A stretch of DNA of 64,000 bases from CAYUHK01 sp964475165 (GCA_964475165.1 CAYYVN010000008.1:25146-89145); one strand, 5' to 3'. Shown: positions 16,674 through 26,302, counted from the first letter of the stretch. Made by a program: numbers and translations. The notes: a model not told the origin generated them from the sequence alone.

Positions 16674-17884
16674 GGAGTTTGCTCCGACGGATTGATGGGA
16701 AAAAAGAACTCGACCCCCTGATGTAGCAGATCGGCGTAGCGGTTCAGTATTTCATTTTTAAAGTTCCAGGCCAGTACGAAATATATATCTGGTTGGCGGA
16801 GGACTTCATTTTCCAGCAGGATGGGGATATGCATTCCAGGCGAATACAAATGCGCCCGCATAGGGTTTTTTTCCACCAGATAATCCAAATAACGTGTGTT
16901 GATCCCGCAGTAATTTAAAAGGGTATTCCCCTTAACTGGTGCGCCCATACCATAAATTGTTTTGCCTGTCGCTTTGGCTTTCTCCAGATATGCCATCAGG
17001 CGTGTGCGCAGTTCAGTTGTGCGGTGCGCAAACGCAGCATAAGTGGCAAAATCATTGGTATGTTCGCGAGCCTCTAACGCGCGCATAGCGGTTAGGCGCT
17101 CGGAAACCTGGGCCAGATTATGATGCCTGACAAAAAGAATGATTGATCCGCCATGCACAGGTGAGCAATAGGCATCCACAGATGCTAGACCATGACGTTG
17201 CAGCAGGTGCTCAATGCTAGCTAGGGTATAATAGAGCAGGTGTTCATGGTAGACCTGATCGAAAGCGGTATTGGCCATGATCTGTTTCATATAAATAAAT
17301 TGTACTACGAAAATCCCCTCTGGTGCCAAGCATTCCCGAATACCTTCCGTTACCGAGTGCAATTCCTCCAAATGAAAAAACACTCCGGACGCATTGATAA
17401 TACCGAATTTGCGCTCCAAGTTTTGGGCCGTTTCAAGATTGAAGAAATCGGCGACGGTCGGAATACCGGAGGCCACAGCTCGCTGCGCAATTTTGTGGCA
17501 AGACTCCACGCCGAGCACATCATATCCCAGGCGTTGATATTCTTGTAGTTGTGTGCCATCATTGGAGCCGATATCCAAGACGCTCCGCTGCGCTAAGCTA
17601 TGCCCGAAATGGTGATCAACATATTGGGCAGTTTCAGCAAAATGGTTTCTGAGAGTTGCCGTGGTGCCGGAGAGATAAGTATGGTTCTTGAACATGATTT
17701 CTTTGGAGACCGTATAATCCAACTGCGCCGCCTGGCACTTCGCACAATGCAGTAATCGCAAGGGATAGCGTGGTTCGCGGCCCAGCTCATCCTTTTTCAA
17801 AAAATGATTGCCCCAGGGTTGATCTCCTAAATCGAGAGCCAAGCGTAAGTCTTTCCCGTCGCATATCCTACATTGCATTGTCAT
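16670..17884 (-). CDS. Deoxysugar C-methyltransferase (NovU/TylC3-like)
   Basis: A SAM-dependent enzyme that methylates a carbon of a nucleotide-linked keto-deoxysugar. The N-terminal zinc-binding domain has C5, C8, C47 and C50. The SAM domain follows with VLDIGSNDGTQL. FDQVYHEHLLYYT matches the catalytic YxEH-type region, and the C-terminal Methyltransf_14-type domain contains KATGKTIYGMGAPVKGNTLL. 404 residues is normal. Starts and stops overlap by four bases with both neighbours, so it is tightly coupled to the genes on each side. Confidence 0.92.
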   Translation of the reverse strand: MTMQCRICDGKDLRLALDLGDQPWGNHFLKKDELGREPRYPLRLLHCAKCQAAQLDYTVSKEIMFKNHTYLSGTTATLRNHFAETAQYVDHHFGHSLAQRSVLDIGSNDGTQLQEYQRLGYDVLGVESCHKIAQRAVASGIPTVADFFNLETAQNLERKFGIINASGVFFHLEELHSVTEGIRECLAPEGIFVVQFIYMKQIMANTAFDQVYHEHLLYYTLASIEHLLQRHGLASVDAYCSPVHGGSIILFVRHHNLAQVSERLTAMRALEAREHTNDFATYAAFAHRTTELRTRLMAYLEKAKATGKTIYGMGAPVKGNTLLNYCGINTRYLDYLVEKNPMRAHLYSPGMHIPILLENEVLRQPDIYFVLAWNFKNEILNRYADLLHQGVEFFFPINPSEQTP

Positions 17885-18384
17885 GGTGTATCCTCACTCG
17901 TAAAAACCATCCGCTCTGAAAAACGGCGGTTATTGTCTTGGATCCGGATGCCATATGCTCGCCGGGATTCCATCAACCCGGCACTTGTTTGTTGTGGGTC
18001 CTCGGCGAGCCATTGATGATGGCCATAGCGCGAGAGCATCATGGGCCTAATGGGAGAACTTTCGGAATTATGCTCGGGGTGCATCTTGTTGGAGTACACA
18101 TCAAGAGCGGAAAGCTGCATATAGTGCTCGAATCGAAAATCATGCAAAGCGCGCGCCACACCGCGCACCGATGCTTCGAATTCTAACTGCGGATTTTGAT
18201 CTGCCAGATATTTCTGGGAATTGCCAGTGGTATTGATCAGCACGCGACACTTGGCGCCTGCCCGCAGGGAATATTCATCTGCATCCACCACCTCGGGTTC
18301 GATACCCTGGTGGCGGTATTTCGTCGCGCTGGCGGATTCCAGAAAACCCCTTCCGCCCAATACGATTATCTCTGCAGATGCCAT
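17881..18384 (-). pseudogene. Truncated NAD-dependent epimerase/reductase (N-terminal part)
   Basis: Only 167 residues, against about 280-310 for the family. The Rossmann start VLGGRGFLESASA is recognisable, as are QLSALDVYSNK and SRYGHHQWLAE (the Ser, Tyr and Lys-type region, with a His/Gln where YxxxK is expected). The remaining ~35 residues do not resemble the substrate-binding domain, and the other two frames do not restore it. The gene still overlaps the methyltransferase start (ATGA), so it may be expressed as a short protein or only serve coupling. A decayed gene is the simplest reading. Confidence 0.6.
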
Positions 18385-18408
18385 ATCCGTAAAACTCTAG
18401 CTCCAACA

Positions 18409-18550
18409 TTACAACGGTAAAATCAATGTAATCTGGCGGACTAGCTCTATCAAGAAACTTTTGATGATAGATCCGGCTTCGGCTAACAACATCAGTGCCA
18501 GCTCCTCATCTCGACCGCACACTGGCCAGTCGATTGCACCGTTAGGGCCA
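18409..18550 (-). pseudogene. Unrecognised open-frame remnant between glycan genes
   Basis: Just after the GT4 stop, another minus-strand frame stays open for about 47 codons, ending at 18409. It reads through PDGPNGAIDWPVCGRDEE and a hydrophobic tail with SFLIELVRQITLILPL. The open frame continues back into the GT4 coding region without a start; the first ATG is internal. The composition looks protein-like, but I cannot name a family. It could be the end of a gene displaced by rearrangement, or chance. Confidence 0.3.
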
Positions 18551-19813
18551 TCAGGTTGGCTGGTCGTCTGATTTCACCAGCTCATAATCTAACTTGGCAT
18601 CCACGCATAATTTAAGCAGAGGCTCCACCATTTGCTGGGTTATCTTTTGCTTATCAAAGAGTTCTCCGGCTGCAGCCAAGGCCAGGGAGCCAAATTTTTT
18701 ACGGAGCACAGGATTTAAAGCCAATCTGATGAGCTTAGCCTTGAATTCAGCCATATTGGTCGGATCAAACAGGTAACCATTTTCTCCATCGCGAATGACC
18801 TCTCTAATCGAGTTTAACCTGGCCGCGAGCACTGGTAAAGCGCAAGCCATATTATGGACCAGCGTGCCAGTCATAGAGAAGTGATCCGTATCAAGTCCCA
18901 CGCGCATCACCAGGCCAATATCGCCCGCATTAAGGGCCTCATTGACTTCAGCGGGGGTATCCAGCCATCCAGCAAAGGTGACGATTTTTTGTAAATTATG
19001 GGCGGCAACCATTTTCTGTAGACGCGGCAATTCGGGGCCGTCACCAATCAGCAGAAAACGCAGCGCCGGGCATTGAGGCAGCACATCAGGCAATGACGCA
19101 ATAATGAGATCATTGCCCTTGTTGGGATGCAGGATGCCATGATGCACGAGAATGATTTCATCTGGTGCAAAGCTCCAGCGTTGCCGACAGGGGTCCTTTG
19201 GTTGGGGGTAGTATATATTTGTATCGCAGGGATCGTATACCGGTACAACACGTGCGGCAGGCACCCCTGATTGTGCTAGATAAGCGCGCGTGGTTTTAGC
19301 GCGGGTAAAAATCAAGGGCAGTTTGCGCCAAACTAGCATATCCAGGCGGTTGATCGCCTGGCCCAGGCTTCTGAGACAAGGGTTTTTACGACCATAGATG
19401 TTGAGGAAAAAATCAGCAATCGTTACCACGACCTTCCGTCCAAAAAATATGCGTGCCAGACCAGCGCTCAAAGGCAGCGTTTCCTCAATGAAAACCACAT
19501 CAATATTATGGATCCGGCAATGGAGTCCCATAAAGGGTATGAGCAAAATCCATAAGCAGGTTTTTAGGAATTTATCGAAGGTGCTTTGGCGGTTAATGGC
19601 CAGGGGCAAGATATGGAGCCGGGCATTCCGGGCTATGCGCTGCGGACATGGCTTGGAGCTTTTCAAGCCATAATAATGAACCACGCAATCGTGCGCGAGA
19701 GCTTCTATGATATCTGGGATGCAATGCAAGAGCTCGGTATGTTCCGCCGGGCCATAGCGAAACCAAAAGGCAATCTGCGGCTTGCGACGGGGATTGTTTG
19801 TTGGGGCCTGCAT
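18551..19813 (-). CDS. Family 4 glycosyltransferase
   Basis: A 420-residue GT-B enzyme. The C-terminal donor domain contains VHHGILHPNKGNDLIIASLP, then FLLIGDGPELPRLQKMV, and a NAGDIGLVMRVGLDTDHFS segment leading to VLAARLNSIREVIRDGENG, the usual GT4 nucleotide-sugar site. The acceptor half carries FIEETLPLSAGL and a hydrophobic patch, suggesting membrane association. It presumably extends a surface glycan. No ribosome site is evident before the ATG. Confidence 0.87.
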   Translation of the reverse strand: MQAPTNNPRRKPQIAFWFRYGPAEHTELLHCIPDIIEALAHDCVVHYYGLKSSKPCPQRIARNARLHILPLAINRQSTFDKFLKTCLWILLIPFMGLHCRIHNIDVVFIEETLPLSAGLARIFFGRKVVVTIADFFLNIYGRKNPCLRSLGQAINRLDMLVWRKLPLIFTRAKTTRAYLAQSGVPAARVVPVYDPCDTNIYYPQPKDPCRQRWSFAPDEIILVHHGILHPNKGNDLIIASLPDVLPQCPALRFLLIGDGPELPRLQKMVAAHNLQKIVTFAGWLDTPAEVNEALNAGDIGLVMRVGLDTDHFSMTGTLVHNMACALPVLAARLNSIREVIRDGENGYLFDPTNMAEFKAKLIRLALNPVLRKKFGSLALAAAGELFDKQKITQQMVEPLLKLCVDAKLDYELVKSDDQPT

Positions 19814-20003
19814 GGTTTAAAATAATATCAGGCGTGATTGCGGGGCGCATCTGCGCAGGGCTCTGCAATCATCCTCATATACGGACCAATCCTTTTTTAC
19901 GAGCTTCCCTACATCAACGGACGGTGCAGGCAATCCCCACTTCAAGCGAGGTAGGAAAACTCATTCCCGACTTGCTAAGCTGCCAAAATTATGCCGGCTA
20001 AAA

Positions 20004-20165
20004 TTATCCGCATGCTTCCATGCATAAGACAACCTCGGCTCCAAACAGCGCCTCGGATAAGCCTTCGGGAGCGTTCAGATCCATAACAATATCGGCCGGT
20101 CCACTATCTGGTATGCCGCGCCATCCGCGGCAAATAGACAAGGCAAAACCGAGTCGCTCTATCAT
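20004..20165 (-). pseudogene. Methyltransferase-like gene fragment in a 505-base gap
   Basis: The region 19814-20318 has no intact gene. Within it a 53-codon minus-strand frame starts at ATG 20165 and contains GFALSICRGWRGIPDSGPAD and IVMDLNAPEGL, ending with VVLCMEACG. The pattern ADIVMDLN...GL...VVLCMEA resembles the middle of class I SAM methyltransferases, where a longer C-terminal part should follow. The frame is open for another 12 codons upstream but has no start there. I read it as a fragment of a lost gene. The rest of the gap shows no promoter, tRNA or repeat that I can support. Confidence 0.35.
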
Positions 20166-20318
20166 GGTGCATCCATGGGGGATTGATCGTTTGTAACCCT
20201 ACAATGCTTATCTTGAATTACTACCAGCGTCAAGAGGCTTATATTTTAATTCCAGCGCGCCGCGCCTTGCTCCCAGAGAGATCCTTGTGGCCTGTAGCAA
20301 TACTCAAGCATGGGGTGC

Positions 20319-21593
20319 TTATGCATTTGCCGAAAGAATCTGCTGTGGTTGATTGCGGTGCAGAGCCAGAAATAAAAAGATCAACAAAAATGTTCCAACC
20401 AACATCAGCACCGCCACGATCTGCAACAAGGCGGCATGCCAGAGGATAACGCCCGCCAGGTAAGCGCCAACGCAAAGGGCTAGAGGCGCCAGGATCCGAA
20501 AACGGTTTTGGGAGAGCTCGAAGGTCATCAGGATATAGGCCAGGCTCAGGGGGCTCATGGCCCAAATCACACCGCGCACCAGGCGGCGCATCTCGGCTTC
20601 TGGTGCCCAATCATGATAGAGCAGGCCCAGTGGCAATTGCGGAAAGAGGCTGCAGATCAGGGCCGCTGCGCCGACCAGCAGGCCGGCATAGAGTAGCGCC
20701 CGCCTGAGCATTTCCAGATGCTGATGGCTGCTGGCGCCATGACTGACTGTTTTAGGAAATAAAGCGCCGGCAATGGGCATAGGCAGGAAGATGATCATGC
20801 GCCCGATGGTGCTGGCGCGCGCGTAAAGGCCCGATTCCAGGGGTGCGAAATAGTGTTTAACGATCAACACATCGGCATTCATCAGAAAAGCGAAGCCTGC
20901 CAATACCAGGAGCGTCTGCAGCAAATACGTGCGCGCGCCACTCGGTAAACCCTGCGCCGGCGCCAAACGCCCGCGCAATACCAGGATGAGCCCCCAGAGG
21001 CCCAAGCCAAGATTCACCAGCACGGCCAGGCCTTGCCCGGCCAATGCCCAGTGGGCTGTGGCCGCAATTGCATAGACGAACCAGCCGCCGGCCAAGAGGC
21101 GCACCAGACCCCAGCTGGCGCCGGCGATGGAGGCCCAGCCAAAAGCCTGTACCCCTTGCAAGGCGCCGCCCATAATGGGTGGTAGAAAGGAGAGCGCCAA
21201 GACCAATAAAGCCCAGAAGAATACACCGCTATTGGGTAATTGGAAGAAGAGCGTTAGACTATCGCGCGCCAGCCAAGCGGCCCAGAATATGCCGATGGCG
21301 ATCAAGGCCATTTTCCAAGCCCAGTTCCAGACCAGCGGCAGAATATCGCCGGCGCGCTGCTCTTGCAGCAGATGCGCGGAGAAAAAGGCCAGAGCATTGC
21401 TGAGAGCGTTCAAGGGCATGCCAGCGATCAGGATCAGGCCCAGCATGGAAACCAGGATGCCATACTCCGTCGGCGCCAACCAGCGGCCCATCACCACATG
21501 AAAAAGAGCATTACAAATATTGCCCACCTGGGAAGCTGCCATTAACAGCAGGCTATGCCGCAGGAGGGGATCCTTAAGATTCACAGGGCTCAT
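20319..21593 (-). CDS. Polysaccharide flippase-like membrane protein (Wzx/MATE-like)
   Basis: About twelve to fourteen hydrophobic helices over 424 residues, of the oligosaccharide flippase type (MurJ/Wzx/RfbX superfamily). The N-terminus, ASQVGNICNALFHVVMGRWL and then APTEYGILVSML, matches the first helices of these flippases. It would move lipid-linked glycans across the inner membrane. The frame stays open upstream to 21863, but that part lies inside the GHMP kinase gene; ATG 21593 overlaps the kinase stop by 20 bases and is preferred. Confidence 0.82.
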   Translation of the reverse strand: MSPVNLKDPLLRHSLLLMAASQVGNICNALFHVVMGRWLAPTEYGILVSMLGLILIAGMPLNALSNALAFFSAHLLQEQRAGDILPLVWNWAWKMALIAIGIFWAAWLARDSLTLFFQLPNSGVFFWALLVLALSFLPPIMGGALQGVQAFGWASIAGASWGLVRLLAGGWFVYAIAATAHWALAGQGLAVLVNLGLGLWGLILVLRGRLAPAQGLPSGARTYLLQTLLVLAGFAFLMNADVLIVKHYFAPLESGLYARASTIGRMIIFLPMPIAGALFPKTVSHGASSHQHLEMLRRALLYAGLLVGAAALICSLFPQLPLGLLYHDWAPEAEMRRLVRGVIWAMSPLSLAYILMTFELSQNRFRILAPLALCVGAYLAGVILWHAALLQIVAVLMLVGTFLLIFLFLALHRNQPQQILSANA

Positions 21594-22566
21594 AAAAAAT
21601 GATTTGGGTCCCCGAATGCTCGAACCGGAAGGGGACATGGAGTAGGGGCGCCATCTGTTGTTGGAATTGCGCCTGCCGCTCCGGCGGCACAAAGAAAAGC
21701 ATGAACCCACCGCCACCGGCGCCCAGCAGCTTACCGCCGAGTGCGCCGGCTTGCAGCGCCTGAGCATAAATGGCATCCACATGCGATGTTGATATTTTAG
21801 TGCTGAGCGAACGCTTGATCTGCCAGGATTCGTGCAGCAGCCTTCCAAAGGCGGCGATATCATCGGTGCCCTGCAGAATGGCCAGGGCCTGATCCACCAT
21901 TTGGCGCATGGCCCGCAGTTCCTTGGTTTTGGCGGATATATTGCGGATTTGGTCGGCAGCCACCTCGGAAGCGGTGCGCGAGAAGCCGGTGAAATAGAGC
22001 ATCAGATGGGATTGCAGTTGCCGCAAACGCGCCGGGGATAGCGTCACCGGCTGAAGGGTGATGCGGTCGCCGGCAGCGAACTCGATCAGGTTCAAACCCC
22101 CGCAGGCGGCGGTCACTTGGTCCTGAGAGCCCACATTTTCGCCGATCAGATCACGTTCGACATGGATGGCCTCTTGGGCCAACTGCTGGCGGCTGCGCAT
22201 CGTGCCGCGCAGGGCATAGAGAGCGTGCAGAATCCCCACCATGAAGGCGGAGCTGGAGCCCAAGCCGGCGCGGGCCGGCAGATCGCTATCATTATGGATT
22301 TCCACACCCTGTTCGATGCGCAGGTATTTCAGGCCCTCGCGCACAGCTGGGTGCTTGATTTCCTCGATGGTATTTACCCCCTCGAGGCGCGAGTAAACGA
22401 TGCGGTATTTATGATCGAAGAAAGGTGGCAGATAGCGGCAGGTGATGTAGCAATAGCGGTTGATGCTGGTGGCCAGCACCGCCCCGCCATGGTCATTGTA
22501 CCAGGCCGGATAATCTGTACCCCCACCAAAAAACGAGATGCGATAAGGCGTGCGACTGATAATCAT
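21574..22566 (-). CDS. GHMP kinase, heptose-7-phosphate kinase-like (HddA)
   Basis: A sugar kinase of the GHMP fold. RTPYRISFFGGGTDYPAWY is the hallmark of D-glycero-D-manno-heptose 7-phosphate kinases. LPARAGLGSSSAFMVG is the ATP loop, and GAGGGGFMLFF is motif 3. At 330 residues from ATG 22566 (AGGA upstream) the size is normal; the longer start at 22602 is a TTG. With the HddC-like enzyme at 9.9 kb it could build a GDP-activated heptose. Neighbours are the flippase and an epimerase, all one strand. Confidence 0.88.
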   Translation of the reverse strand: MIISRTPYRISFFGGGTDYPAWYNDHGGAVLATSINRYCYITCRYLPPFFDHKYRIVYSRLEGVNTIEEIKHPAVREGLKYLRIEQGVEIHNDSDLPARAGLGSSSAFMVGILHALYALRGTMRSRQQLAQEAIHVERDLIGENVGSQDQVTAACGGLNLIEFAAGDRITLQPVTLSPARLRQLQSHLMLYFTGFSRTASEVAADQIRNISAKTKELRAMRQMVDQALAILQGTDDIAAFGRLLHESWQIKRSLSTKISTSHVDAIYAQALQAGALGGKLLGAGGGGFMLFFVPPERQAQFQQQMAPLLHVPFRFEHSGTQIIFYEPCES

Positions 22567-22598
22567 CTTTATTTTCCTGAGCGCGCCTGAGTTTCCCC

Positions 22599-23531
22599 TC
22601 AAATATTGGCATATTGATTGCGGCGGATGATTTGATAACCCTTGATCAATTCGGCGATCCCCTGCCTCAGGGAGTGGCGCGGCTTGAAGCCGGTGCCCTC
22701 GAGCTTGGCGTTGCTGACCAGATAATCGCGCTGATCCGGGTCGCGGCCGACCGGAGACTCCAGGATCTGAAAATCGGGTAGTTGCTTCTTGATCTCCAAA
22801 CAGAGCTCCAGCTTGGAGAGATTGGCGTTGCTGAGACCGACATTATAGGCTTCGCCGCGCATCTGGGCCTGCTGATCCAAGGCATGCATAAAAGCGCGGG
22901 CCACATCGCGCACATGGATGTAATTGCGCTTGAAATGCGATTCGAAGAGCACCACGCAACGATCGGTTATGGCGCGATAGGTAAAATCATTAACCAATAA
23001 ATCCAGGCGCATGCGCGGGCTGATGCCGAAGGCCGTGGCCAGACGCAGCGAAATAGCATTGCTGGATTCCAGCAGATATTTCTCCAACTCCACCTTCAAT
23101 TTGCCATAGAGGGAGACGGGCCGCAGCGGCGAGCGTTCAGTGCAATAACCATCTCGCGTACCGATGCCATAGCCGCTATTGGTGATGGGGATGATGATGA
23201 GCTGCTGGCGACTGGCCAGGCGGCTGAGCATCTTTACAGCATCCAGATTGATGGCGCGCGCTTCCGTCGGCTTCCGCGCGCAAAGCGGCGCACCCACCAA
23301 GCAGGCCAGGGGCAAGATGGCATCGGCCTGGGGCAGGGCGGATTTGATGAGGGCCTTATCCCGCGCGTCACCGCGGATAACCGTCAGGGATTTTTTATGG
23401 CAGCAATCCAGGAGGGAGGCTTGACCATATAAGAAATTATCGATCACCGTCACTTGATGACCGGCGTTCAAGAGCATCGGCACTAAAATCGAGCCAATAT
23501 AACCGGCACCGCCGGTGACCAGGATCTTCAT
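22599..23531 (-). CDS. NAD-dependent sugar epimerase (UDP-glucose 4-epimerase-like)
   Basis: An extended SDR of 310 residues. KILVTGGAGYIGSILVPMLL is the nucleotide-binding region. ITNSGYGIG and LYGKLKVELE supply the Ser and the YxxxK pair; HFKRNYIHVRDVARAF and EAYNVG match the sugar-binding half. The sugar is unknown. It starts a minus-strand glycan operon divergent from prfB, and its stop is close to the GHMP kinase start. Confidence 0.87.
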   Translation of the reverse strand: MKILVTGGAGYIGSILVPMLLNAGHQVTVIDNFLYGQASLLDCCHKKSLTVIRGDARDKALIKSALPQADAILPLACLVGAPLCARKPTEARAINLDAVKMLSRLASRQQLIIIPITNSGYGIGTRDGYCTERSPLRPVSLYGKLKVELEKYLLESSNAISLRLATAFGISPRMRLDLLVNDFTYRAITDRCVVLFESHFKRNYIHVRDVARAFMHALDQQAQMRGEAYNVGLSNANLSKLELCLEIKKQLPDFQILESPVGRDPDQRDYLVSNAKLEGTGFKPRHSLRQGIAELIKGYQIIRRNQYANI

Positions 23532-23605
23532 AGCATCAGCCTCATAACGCGTTTCAACCTAGCTCAGGCGCCCGCTAAAGTCAAACGCAATGTTGTAGAG
23601 CGCCC

Positions 23606-23634
23606 TTGCATTGTCCGCTGGGCCGGGGCATAAT
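23606..23634 (+). promoter_or_regulatory. Sigma-70-like promoter of prfB
   Basis: TTGCAT (23606-23611) and CATAAT (23629-23634) are 17 bases apart. The predicted start site is about 27 bases before the prfB ATG at 23668, which has GGGGAGG at 23652-23658. It lies in the divergent gap between prfB and the epimerase gene. Confidence 0.7.
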
Positions 23635-23667
23635 GGCCGCCAAATTGTTGAGGGGAGGATTTAGCGT

Positions 23668-24817
23668 ATGCCGGATGATCTCAAGGAACGCCTGGAACGC
23701 CTGGAGTTGAAGGTGCTGGAGATGCGGAGGTATCTTTGACGTTGCCAACCGCGAGCAGGCCTTGCGTGAACTGGAAACGCGCATGGCCGCGGCAGAATTC
23801 TGGCATAACCAGACCGCTGCCCAGGAGGTCATCGCGCAGGCCAATGCGCAGCGCGCCATCCTGAATCCCTTCCGGGCCCTGCAAACCGGCTATGAGGATA
23901 ACCGTCTCCTGCTGGAATTGGCCCTGGCCGAGCCGGACGCTGAGCAGCGTCAGATGGCCTTAAGCAGCGTGACGCAGGACCTGGATCGTTTGGAGGCCGC
24001 TTTCCAGAAACTGGAACTGGAATCCCTGTTCAATGGCCGCTTTGATCGGCATAACGCCTATCTCACCCTGCATGCCGGCGCGGGTGGCACGGAATCCTGC
24101 GATTGGGCGGAGATGCTCTTGCGTATGTATCGCCGCTATTGCGAGCAGCATGGTTTCGAGGTGGCCTTGCTCGATATCCTGCCCGGCGAGGAAGCCGGCA
24201 TCAAAAATGCCACCCTGGCCGTGAATGGAGAGTATGCCTATGGCTACCTCGCCGCCGAGCGCGGCGTACACCGCCTGGTGCGCATCAGCCCCTTCGATGC
24301 CAATAAGCGCCGCCATACCTCTTTTGCCTCCCTGGATGTGGTGGCGGAACTGAACGATGAGGTTGCCGTGGAAATCAAGGAGGCTGATTTGCGCGTGGAT
24401 ACTTACCGTTCGGGCGGGGCCGGCGGTCAGCATGTTAATCGCACCGATTCGGCCGTGCGCCTGACGCACCTGCCCAGCGGCATTGTGGTGGCTTGCCAAG
24501 CGGAGCGTTCCCAGCATGCCAATCGCGCTCGCGCGCTGAAGATCCTGCAGGCGCGCCTCTATGAATGGACCCAGGACCAGAAACGCCGCGAGATGGAAAA
24601 ATTCTATGGCGCCAAGGGTGAAATCGCCTGGGGCCGCCAGATACGTTCCTATGTGTTGCAACCCTATACCATGGCCAAGGATCATCGCACCGGTATTGAA
24701 ATCGGCAATGTCGCCGATGTGCTGGAGGGCAACCTGGATGCTTTTATCGCTGGTTATTTAAAATTCAAACAATCCGCCGGAGATAGAGAGGGGCGCACGC
24801 CAGATGAGCATCAATAG
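23668..24817 (+). CDS. prfB: Peptide chain release factor 2, with programmed +1 frameshift
   Basis: RF2 ends translation at UGA and UAA. A 23-codon first frame from ATG 23668 ends at an in-frame TGA (23737-23739). Skipping the T at 23737 gives GAC GTT GCC and continues for 359 codons, 382 residues in total. The SPF codon-recognition motif of RF2 is present in RISPFDANKRR, and GGQ in SGGAGGQHVNR. YicC follows with a 14-base overlap. Annotating from the later ATG at 23762 would lose the N-terminus. Confidence 0.95.
23726..23740 (+). promoter_or_regulatory. RF2 autoregulatory frameshift site
   Basis: The sequence GGAGG-TAT-CTT-TGA-C has the known elements: an internal Shine-Dalgarno (GGAGG, 23726-23730), three bases, the slippery CTT and the weak TGA-C stop. 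Low RF2 makes ribosomes pause at TGA and slip +1 into the main frame. The spacing between SD and CTT equals that of the Escherichia coli site. Confidence 0.93.
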
Positions 24818-25688
24818 TATGACCGGTTTTGGTCGCGGGACGGCTAGCGCGCGCGGCCTGCAAGTGGTGGTGGAATTGAAATCCGTCAATCATAAGCAAT
24901 TCGATTGCCGGCTGGATTTGCCGTCAGCCTGGGGCGCAGCGGAAATCATCTTGCGCAAACAAATCCAAGCGCGCCTGGCGCGCGGCTATATCAGCGGCCG
25001 CATCAGCTTGCCCGGTCCAGCCCGGCTCTGCGTCAGCCTGGCGGCGGTGGATGATAAATTGGCTCAGCGCTATCTCCAGCGCTTGCGGGCGGTGGCCGCG
25101 CGTCTGGGCATGAAGGATGATTTAAGCGCCAGCGCTTTGTTGAAAATGCCGCAAGTGGTGCGCCTGCTGGAGCCGCCGGCCCAAGTGCCGCTCTGCCGTG
25201 CCCTGGCCAAGACCGCTTTGGAGAGTGCGCTGCGTGCCCTCCTGGCCATGCGGGCGCGCGAGGGGCGTGCTTTGGCGCGCGACCTGCGCCGGCGTCTGCT
25301 CACATTGCATCGTCTGGCCGAGCGCATCGCGCGGCGCGCGCCGACCGTTGCGCGCGCCTATCGCTTGGCGCTCCGGCGGCGCATTCGGGAATCCAGGCTT
25401 AAAATCAAGCTGGATGATCCGCGTCTCATCAAGGAAGTGGCTCTCTATGCCGATCGGGCGGATATCGCCGAGGAGTTGACGCGCTTGCACTCGCATCTGC
25501 AACAATGGACCACCATCATGGCCGGCGGCGGGGCGGTGGGGCGGACTTTGGATTTTCTGGCTCAAGAGCTCTGGCGCGAGATCAATACCATTGGTTCCAA
25601 GGCCAATGATAGCCGCATCGCTGAACACGTTATCCAATTCAAGACGGAGCTGGAACGGCTCCGCGAACAGGTCCAGAACATCGAATGA
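24804..25688 (+). CDS. yicC: YicC-family endoribonuclease-like protein
   Basis: YicC/YloC proteins are RNA-cleaving or RNA-decay factors. The start SMTGFGRGTA and VELKSVNHKQFDCRLDLP are diagnostic, as is the C-terminal GRTLDFLAQELWREINTIGS with KANDSRI. At 294 residues it is full length. It overlaps prfB by 14 bases and gmk by four, the common yicC-gmk pairing seen in many bacteria. Confidence 0.95.
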   Translation: MSINSMTGFGRGTASARGLQVVVELKSVNHKQFDCRLDLPSAWGAAEIILRKQIQARLARGYISGRISLPGPARLCVSLAAVDDKLAQRYLQRLRAVAARLGMKDDLSASALLKMPQVVRLLEPPAQVPLCRALAKTALESALRALLAMRAREGRALARDLRRRLLTLHRLAERIARRAPTVARAYRLALRRRIRESRLKIKLDDPRLIKEVALYADRADIAEELTRLHSHLQQWTTIMAGGGAVGRTLDFLAQELWREINTIGSKANDSRIAEHVIQFKTELERLREQVQNIE

Positions 25689-26302
25689 AGAAACCCCATC
25701 AGCGCCCCTTATGTATCGTGCTTTCCGCGCCTTCCGGCGCCGGTAAGACCACCCTGGCCACCCGTTTGCTGGGGGAGTTTCCGGAGATCATGCCTTCGGT
25801 TTCCTGTACCACGCGCGCCCCGCGCCCGGGAGAGGTGACCGGGCAGCATTATCATTTCCTGAGCGCAGCGGAGTTCGAGCGCCGTATCCCCACCGGCTAT
25901 TTTCTGGAATATGCCCAGGTTCACGATCATTGGTATGGCACGCCCCGCCAACCTTTAGAGCAGGCTTTGCTGGCCGGGCGCGACGCTCTTTTGGTGATAG
26001 ATGTGCAGGGGGCCGCCCGCATTCGGCGCTTGATAAGCCAATCCGGCTTTGATATCCTCAAGAATACTTTGGTTGATATTTTCATCCTGCCGCCGAGTCT
26101 GGCCATTCTGCAGGAGCGCTTAATCAAACGCGGCCAGGATTCAGCCGCCAGCTTGCAACGGCGCCTGGCCGGCGCTGCGCAGGAAATGGCCTGCCGGGAT
26201 CAGTATCGGCATGTGATCATCAATGATCAACTCGAAGCCGCCTATGCCCAATTAAAAAAAATAATCCAAGAGGAACACACCCAGCCGCTTGGTCAGAGAT
26301 GA
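25685..26302 (+). CDS. gmk: Guanylate kinase
   Basis: It phosphorylates GMP to GDP. The P-loop is SAPSGAGKTTL near the N-terminus. VSCTTRAPRPGEVTGQHYHF is the GMP-binding region, and GTPRQPLEQ and DVQGAARIRR follow. 205 residues is normal. It overlaps yicC and the flavoprotein gene coaC by four bases each. Confidence 0.96.
   Translation: MKKPHQRPLCIVLSAPSGAGKTTLATRLLGEFPEIMPSVSCTTRAPRPGEVTGQHYHFLSAAEFERRIPTGYFLEYAQVHDHWYGTPRQPLEQALLAGRDALLVIDVQGAARIRRLISQSGFDILKNTLVDIFILPPSLAILQERLIKRGQDSAASLQRRLAGAAQEMACRDQYRHVIINDQLEAAYAQLKKIIQEEHTQPLGQR

Noticed and set aside
19814..20318. Search for a tRNA, riboswitch or integrase site in the long glycan gap
   Set aside because: No cloverleaf, no conserved riboswitch core and no direct repeats were found; only a gene fragment.
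23960..24685. 241-codon minus-strand open frame inside prfB
   Set aside because: Overlaps the conserved RF2 core entirely; no start site or motif.
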